Shown piece by piece: positions 6,610 through 10,503 of a stretch of DNA of 10,503 nt. The stretch is from contig JAHEGL010000095.1 in the NCBI GenBank assembly GCA_024645145.1, forward strand, positions 1,231 through 11,733, in the 5' to 3' direction. The translations under genes were made by a program, and so were the position numbers. This DNA comes from Planktotalea sp. Lineage in GTDB: Bacteria > Pseudomonadota > Alphaproteobacteria > Rhodobacterales > Rhodobacteraceae. The first letter of the stretch is position 1; every line of letters begins with the position of its first letter. Below the pieces are notes generated by a model. That model did no database searches. It was not told where the DNA came from and was given only the letters and a program-made list of their open reading frames with translations.

Positions 6610-7821
6610 GCCTCCTTTAAATGCGTTTCCGTTGACGTAGTCACAGGGCTCTGCTTGCATTTGCAGGTGGAGCCCGTTTCCCGTGTAGGGGTGTGCGCGT
6701 GCGAGTGCTTCGTCGATGTCGATCCCAAGCCCCGGCGTCGAGGGCGGTGTTATAAAGCCGTCTTCAACTTTGATGGAGCTTTTGATCAAAGCATCGTGGA
6801 ATGGTGTTTCAATCGTTTCAGCCATCAAGATGTTAGGTATGGACGCGGCAAGGTGGATGTTCGCGGCCCATTCTACCGGACCTGCATAAAGATGGGGGGC
6901 CATTTGCGCGTTGAACACTTCAGCGATGGCAGCGGTTTTTTTCATTTCCCAGATGCCACCAGCCCGCCCAAGCGCAGGTTGTAAGATTTCTGCAGCACCC
7001 GCGCGCAAAACAGTTGCGAATTCTGACTTCGTTGTCATGCGCTCACCCGTCGCGACAGGGATGCGCACATTGCGTGCAACACGCGCCATGTCCTCAATGT
7101 GATCAGGCGGCGTAGGTTCTTCGAACCAAAGTGGAGAGTAGGGTTCAAGCGCTTGGCCAAGACGGATCGCGCCAGCGGTGTTGAACTGGCCATGTGTGCC
7201 AAATAGCAGGTCTGCTTTGTCGCCCACGGCCTCGCGGATGGCTTTGCAAAAAGCGACAGATTGGGAAATATCGCTCATCGCGGGCATATGTCCGCCGCGC
7301 AAGGTGTAAGGACCTGCGGGGTCGAATTTGACCGCTGTATATCCGCGCGCAACAGCCTCAGCCGCGCTTTCAGCGGCCAGTTCTGGTGACGTCCAGAATT
7401 CCGTCATGTCATGGTGTGGGAGGGGATAGAGGTAGGTGTAGGCGCGAATGCGCTCGTTCATCTTGCCGCCAAGCAGCGCGTAAACAGGGCGCTCGCGCGC
7501 TTTGCCAAGAATGTCCCAGCACGCGATCTCAAGACCGGAGAAGGCCCCCATCACAGTCAAATCAGGGCGCTGTGTAAAGCCGGAAGAATAGGCGCGGCGG
7601 AACATCAATTCGATGTGCTCAGGGTTCTCGCCTTGCATGTGTCGCTGAAACACATCCTCGATGACGGGGCGCATCGCCTCTGGCCCAATCGAGGAGGCAT
7701 AGCATTCGCCCCAACCGGTTATCCCCGTATCTGTCGTGACTTTGACGAGGATCCAGTAGCGTCCACCCCAGCCTGGAGCAGGGGGGGCGGTGACGATGAT
7801 ATCGAGGTCTTGCAGTTTCAT
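6589..7821 (-). CDS. Enolase-superfamily (mandelate racemase/muconate lactonizing) sugar-acid dehydratase or cycloisomerase
   Basis: 410 residues, the normal size for this family. Enzymes of this group abstract the proton next to a carboxylate with help of Mg2+, usually to dehydrate or isomerise sugar acids. The N-terminal capping domain spans about 1-125, the barrel about 126-370. Seen: Lys165 in AVKFDPAG on the second barrel strand, Glu234/Glu235 in WFEEPTPP, Glu260 in ATGERMTTK, and His310 in MAPHLYAGPVEW. Two canonical positions look changed: the strand that usually gives the first metal ligand (D-A-N-G pattern) reads GTHGQ (208-212), and the usual Asp of QPD..r.GG reads Ala283 (QPALGRAGG). 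From memory, similar motifs occur in a subgroup around galactonate/galactarate-type dehydratases and the 3,6-anhydrogalactonate cycloisomerase, but the substrate cannot be fixed. ATG 7821 overlaps the stop of the dehydrogenase gene (ATGA), indicating translational coupling. Confidence 0.85.
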   Translation of the reverse strand: MKLQDLDIIVTAPPAPGWGGRYWILVKVTTDTGITGWGECYASSIGPEAMRPVIEDVFQRHMQGENPEHIELMFRRAYSSGFTQRPDLTVMGAFSGLEIACWDILGKARERPVYALLGGKMNERIRAYTYLYPLPHHDMTEFWTSPELAAESAAEAVARGYTAVKFDPAGPYTLRGGHMPAMSDISQSVAFCKAIREAVGDKADLLFGTHGQFNTAGAIRLGQALEPYSPLWFEEPTPPDHIEDMARVARNVRIPVATGERMTTKSEFATVLRAGAAEILQPALGRAGGIWEMKKTAAIAEVFNAQMAPHLYAGPVEWAANIHLAASIPNILMAETIETPFHDALIKSSIKVEDGFITPPSTPGLGIDIDEALARAHPYTGNGLHLQMQAEPCDYVNGNAFKGGAPVPKD

Positions 7822-8903
7822 TTGAACATAATCACATTGCGCTTGGCTGATCCGGATTTGGTGTCTTCTATGGCTTCGTTGATTTGATCAAGGGACCAGC
7901 GACCAGAGATCAGCTCATCCAGTTTCAGCCGTCCTTGGCTATACATATCCACCATCCAAGGGATGTCGCGTTGAATCACTGCATCGCCCATTTTGGAACC
8001 GATCATCGATTGACCGACAGCGGCGAAGTTTGCGGCTTCGTATTCTGATTTTGCCCCCGTCGCAGGCATGCCGACCATGATCACCTTGCCACCATAGGCC
8101 AAATACCGGGCCGCATCTGTGTAAGCAGCGGCGGCACCTACTGTGACGATGACCGCATCAGCCCCGCGTCCCATTGCGTTTTTTGCCTCTCGCCAAGGCT
8201 TCTCAGATGTCGCAAGTACACCGTCGGTTGCCCCAAAATCGCGCGCGATGGCGAGTTTTTCTTCGCTCATATCCACAGCAATGATACGTCGTGCACCGGC
8301 AATACGCGCGCCCTGAATAGCGTTAAGGCCAACCCCACCGGCACCAATCACGACAACGTCCTGACCAGCTTTAAGTTTGGCCGCGTTCACCACTGCGCCC
8401 ACGCCTGTAATCACCCCGCACGCCAGCAAGGCTGCAGCATCTTTGGGGATATCAGGCGCGATTTTGACGACTTGGCGCTGATCGACGACAACTTTTTCAG
8501 CAAAGGCACCGCAGGCCATGGCTTGGTGAAGTTTGCCACCATCGGCTGTTTTCAAGGGGCCGTGATCGCCATCATAGGGTGTTTCGCACAAAGTGGGTGC
8601 GCCGCCTGCGCAACACACGCAGTTTCCACAAGCTCGGATCAAGGTGACGACGACGCTGTCGCCTTGGGACAAGCCGTTTACACCAGCGCCGAGGCTGGTG
8701 ATGATCCCTGCCGCCTCATGACCGTAGACTGCTGGAAGTGAGCCACCCCAAGCGCCACCTGCATATGAAATGTCGGAATGACAGATCGCGCAAGCGTCGA
8801 GGGTGACTTCGATTTCCCCCATTTCGGGTGCGCGCAGTTGGACGTCGTCGACGCTAAGGGGTTTTCCAAATTCGTGGCAAACGGCGGCTTTAATTGTGGT
8901 CAT
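7818..8903 (-). CDS. Zinc-dependent alcohol dehydrogenase (MDR family, class III-like)
   Basis: 361 residues. An NAD-dependent medium-chain dehydrogenase that would oxidise an alcohol, polyol or hydroxy acid. Catalytic zinc ligands are Cys41 (ICHSD), His62 with Glu63 (GHE) and Cys162 (ACGVITG). Structural zinc ligands are Cys92, Cys95, Cys98 and Cys106. The dinucleotide-binding motif is GAGGVG (187-192), and Asp211 at the end of the next strand favours NAD over NADP. All key residues are present. A GGGAGA ribosome binding site lies at 8914-8909, 5 nt before ATG 8903. The gene follows the MFS gene by 78 nt and overlaps the dehydratase start by 4 nt, so dehydrogenase and dehydratase very likely share a transcript and a pathway. 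The sequence resembles the glutathione-dependent formaldehyde dehydrogenase branch, but its neighbours point to a catabolic substrate. Substrate unknown. Confidence 0.93.
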   Translation of the reverse strand: MTTIKAAVCHEFGKPLSVDDVQLRAPEMGEIEVTLDACAICHSDISYAGGAWGGSLPAVYGHEAAGIITSLGAGVNGLSQGDSVVVTLIRACGNCVCCAGGAPTLCETPYDGDHGPLKTADGGKLHQAMACGAFAEKVVVDQRQVVKIAPDIPKDAAALLACGVITGVGAVVNAAKLKAGQDVVVIGAGGVGLNAIQGARIAGARRIIAVDMSEEKLAIARDFGATDGVLATSEKPWREAKNAMGRGADAVIVTVGAAAAYTDAARYLAYGGKVIMVGMPATGAKSEYEAANFAAVGQSMIGSKMGDAVIQRDIPWMVDMYSQGRLKLDELISGRWSLDQINEAIEDTKSGSAKRNVIMFK

Positions 8904-8981
8904 GTTTCTCTCCCAAACTTGCGCTCAACGTTTGACCAAGACAGGCGGACTCACAAGTCTGTTTCCGACATTCAGCTCAAT

Positions 8982-10193
8982 TTATGACGTCACGGAAGCG
9001 CGACGACGCATTTGGAAAATCACCACGGAGATCACCATCAACACACCCGCAATGATAAACGGCGCACCGGGCAGATAGAGCGGCGTCTCTGGTCCGGTGA
9101 AATAGGCGAAGCTGCGTGTCATCACCAAAGGCGCGATAATCGCGGCGAGTGAATTGACGGAGGTCAGCACTCCTTGCAATTCACCCTGTGCATCATCGCT
9201 CACGCGCCGTGACATGATCCCTTGCAGCGCAGGCATCCCGATCGCGCCAAGCGCGGCAAAGGGGATGCACCACAGCAAAACGTTGCCCGAATAGATTGCG
9301 GCAATCAAAAACAGCGCAACCGCTTCAAGGATGAGACCGATAATGACGGTTCTGCGGTGTCCAAAACGGTTGATCGACGGTCTGACGAGCAAACCCTGCA
9401 CCAATGCGAAGGATATCCCGAAAATCGCAAGTGAGAGGCCGATAATGCCCGGCGACCAACCGAAGCGTTCCGCTGTGAAAAAGGACCAAACCGCTGGATA
9501 AACGACGCTGGACACTTGGTAGAAGAAGTAAACCAAGAGCAATGCGCCAAGTCCCGGAAAACTGCCGATAGATTTGAACGCGCCGAACGGGTTTGCGCGT
9601 TTCCATTTGAAAGGACGTCGCGTTGCGTCCGTCACGCTTTCTTTCAGAACGAACCAACCGAAGGTGGCGTTGGTCAGGGCGAGAACGGCAGCCGCCCAAA
9701 ACGGCGCACGGGTGCCAAATTCAGCCAGTAGCCCGCCGATAACCGGTCCAAGGACGAAGCCAATGCCAAAGCCTGCGCCGATAAGGCCGAAGTTGGCGGC
9801 CTTTTGATCCGGCTCGGACACATCAGCGATATAGGCTGCCGCAGTCGCGTGGGTCGCAGCGGTAATGCCCCCGATAAGTCGCCCGATCAGCAAAAGCCAG
9901 ATCGTCCCAGAAAGCGCCATCAAAACATAGTCGAACGCCATAATAATTAGGGACACGACCAAGAATGGCTTACGTCCATATTGATCGCTTAGCGAGCCGA
10001 CGATGGGTCCGAACAAGAACTGCATCACCGCGAAAGCCGTCGCCAGAATACCGCCCCAAATCGCAGCATCTCCTAATCCACCGCCGTCCACTTCGCGCAA
10101 CAGATCGGGCATGACTGGCATGATGAGGCCAATGCCCATTGCGTCGATTGCGACGGTTGCGACGACGAAAAAGATGGGTAGGCGGGACGTCAT
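8982..10193 (-). CDS. TetA-like major facilitator drug/H+ antiporter
   Basis: From ATG 10193 the protein has 403 residues, about the size of TetA(A) (399). It would be a 12-helix inner-membrane efflux pump driven by proton exchange. Seen: Asp16 in the first helix (AIDAMGIGLIMPVMPDLLRE, very close to the TetA start), motif A GSLSDQYGRKP (66-76), Asp88 in FDYV, a motif-B-like GRLIGGITAAT, AAYIADVSEPDQ, motif C GPVIGG (149-154), and GMPALQGIMSRRVSDDAQGELQG in the second half. These are hallmarks of the TCR/Tet family. Chromosomal Tet-family members often export other compounds, so resistance to tetracycline should not be assumed. No tetR-type repressor gene is adjacent in the window. An in-frame TTG at 10250 is rejected as start because the family N-terminus matches ATG 10193. 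The ribosome binding site is weak (AGG, 7 nt spacer). Confidence 0.92.
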   Translation of the reverse strand: MTSRLPIFFVVATVAIDAMGIGLIMPVMPDLLREVDGGGLGDAAIWGGILATAFAVMQFLFGPIVGSLSDQYGRKPFLVVSLIIMAFDYVLMALSGTIWLLLIGRLIGGITAATHATAAAYIADVSEPDQKAANFGLIGAGFGIGFVLGPVIGGLLAEFGTRAPFWAAAVLALTNATFGWFVLKESVTDATRRPFKWKRANPFGAFKSIGSFPGLGALLLVYFFYQVSSVVYPAVWSFFTAERFGWSPGIIGLSLAIFGISFALVQGLLVRPSINRFGHRRTVIIGLILEAVALFLIAAIYSGNVLLWCIPFAALGAIGMPALQGIMSRRVSDDAQGELQGVLTSVNSLAAIIAPLVMTRSFAYFTGPETPLYLPGAPFIIAGVLMVISVVIFQMRRRASVTS

Positions 10194-10203
10194 GAGGAGA
10201 CCT

Positions 10204-10219
10204 GTCAAGTTTACTTGAC
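10204..10219. promoter_or_regulatory. Candidate repressor operator upstream of the MFS gene
   Basis: GTCAAGTTTACTTGAC is a perfect 7-bp inverted repeat with a 2-bp centre. It ends 10 nt before the MFS start codon and lies just downstream of the proposed -10 box, a position where a bound dimer would block transcription. Its core differs at one position from the SoxR box core TCAAGTTAACTTGA, but the placement does not fit SoxR-type activation, which needs the site between -35 and -10. The cognate regulator is not visible in the window. Confidence 0.55.
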
Positions 10220-10222
10220 GCC

Positions 10223-10250
10223 TGAATACGCTTCTTGCGGATGATAGCAA
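10223..10250 (-). promoter_or_regulatory. Possible promoter of the MFS gene
   Basis: On the minus strand TTGCTA (10250-10245) and TATTCA (10228-10223) are 16 bp apart. The expected start point falls inside or beside the palindrome at 10219-10204. Only partial matches to consensus. Confidence 0.4.
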
Positions 10251-10324
10251 GCTTGGCGTTTACCTTGGCTTGGTTTAGGCGAACCCTATCAAAGGCATTT
10301 ATAGACCTGATTGGAGACTTAGCT

Positions 10325-10503
10325 ATGGCCGCATATGATCCAGAGCGAGAAGGCGCGAAAATGTCTTTTGCCAAAGACATGAGCTATATCGACTATCTCT
10401 CGCTCAATCCAATCCTTGGCTCGCAAAATTTGCAATCAAACGCGCATGATGAAATGCTTTTCATCATTCAGCACCAAACGTCTGAGTTGTGGATGCGCTT
10501 GGC
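10325..10503 (+). CDS. kynA: Tryptophan 2,3-dioxygenase, N-terminal part
   Basis: Only the first 59 codons are in the window; the frame runs off the right edge. The enzyme is a haem protein that opens the indole ring of L-tryptophan to N-formylkynurenine, the first step of the kynurenine pathway. [16 protein letters not shown] and [19 protein letters not shown] are signature sequences of this family. Phe46 and His50 match Phe51 and the active-site His55 of the Xanthomonas campestris enzyme. GGAG at 10313-10316 lies 8 nt before ATG 10325; ATG codons 13 and 19 are alternative starts. The gene is divergent from the MFS pump across 131 nt. Kynureninase or formamidase genes may follow outside the window. 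Confidence 0.92.
   Translation, partial: MAAYDPEREGAKMSFAKDMSYIDYLSLNPILGSQNLQSNAHDEMLFIIQHQTSELWMRL

Noticed and set aside
8982..10193. Calling the MFS gene a tetracycline resistance determinant
   Set aside because: Family resemblance is clear, but chromosomal members vary in substrate, no tetR is adjacent, and there is no sign of a mobile element.
10204..10219. Assigning the palindrome as a SoxR site
   Set aside because: SoxR sites lie between -35 and -10 with a long spacer; no such promoter frames this palindrome on either strand.
10194..10250. TTG at 10250 as start of the MFS transporter
   Set aside because: It would include the palindrome and the promoter-like boxes, and the Tet-family N-terminus matches ATG 10193.

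Overview
The window looks like a chromosomal segment of a marine alphaproteobacterium, most likely from the Roseobacter group (Rhodobacteraceae). This rests on the moderate GC content and on how the proteins read: an SRAP-family protein, an MsbA-related ABC exporter, an E. coli Kbp/YgaU-like LysM protein, a 624-residue FadD-like ligase and an enolase-superfamily dehydratase. No phage, IS element, CRISPR array or obvious genomic-island signature is visible, so most of the window is ordinary chromosome. The taxonomic placement is inference.

Layout. Positions 2-400 (+) hold the C-terminal part of a YedK/HMCES-type SRAP protein. Its frame runs past the usual family end, across the tail of a convergent gene. 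That gene (627-241, -) encodes a small exported cupredoxin-like protein and is broken by an in-frame TAG at codon 61. A tRNA-Gly(UCC) with its own promoter follows (824-898, +). Next come an ABC exporter (1009-2829, +) and a BON-LysM protein (2898-3344, +), closed by a clear intrinsic terminator. Convergent to them is a class C beta-lactamase-family lipoprotein gene (4433-3396, -), also interrupted by a single in-frame TAG (codon 260), with the frame intact on both sides. An acyl-CoA synthetase (4636-6510, +) ends in a cluster of hairpins. Facing it, on the minus strand, is a probable three-gene unit: a TetA-like MFS efflux pump (10193-8982), a zinc alcohol dehydrogenase (8903-7818) and an enolase-superfamily dehydratase (7821-6589). 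The last two overlap by 4 nt (ATGA). A perfect 16-bp palindrome lies just upstream of the MFS start and is a candidate operator. Divergent from the MFS gene, the window ends in the first 59 codons of tryptophan 2,3-dioxygenase (kynA, +).

How the genes relate. The dehydrogenase and dehydratase probably act in one sugar-acid or hydroxy-acid catabolic route. The ABC exporter and the LysM protein concern the envelope, the acyl-CoA synthetase fatty-acid activation, and kynA tryptophan breakdown. The most unusual observation is two separate, otherwise intact reading frames each interrupted by exactly one TAG. The simplest reading is two recent nonsense mutations, because TAG also serves as a genuine stop here (acyl-CoA synthetase). 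I did not find a convincing new multi-gene system.
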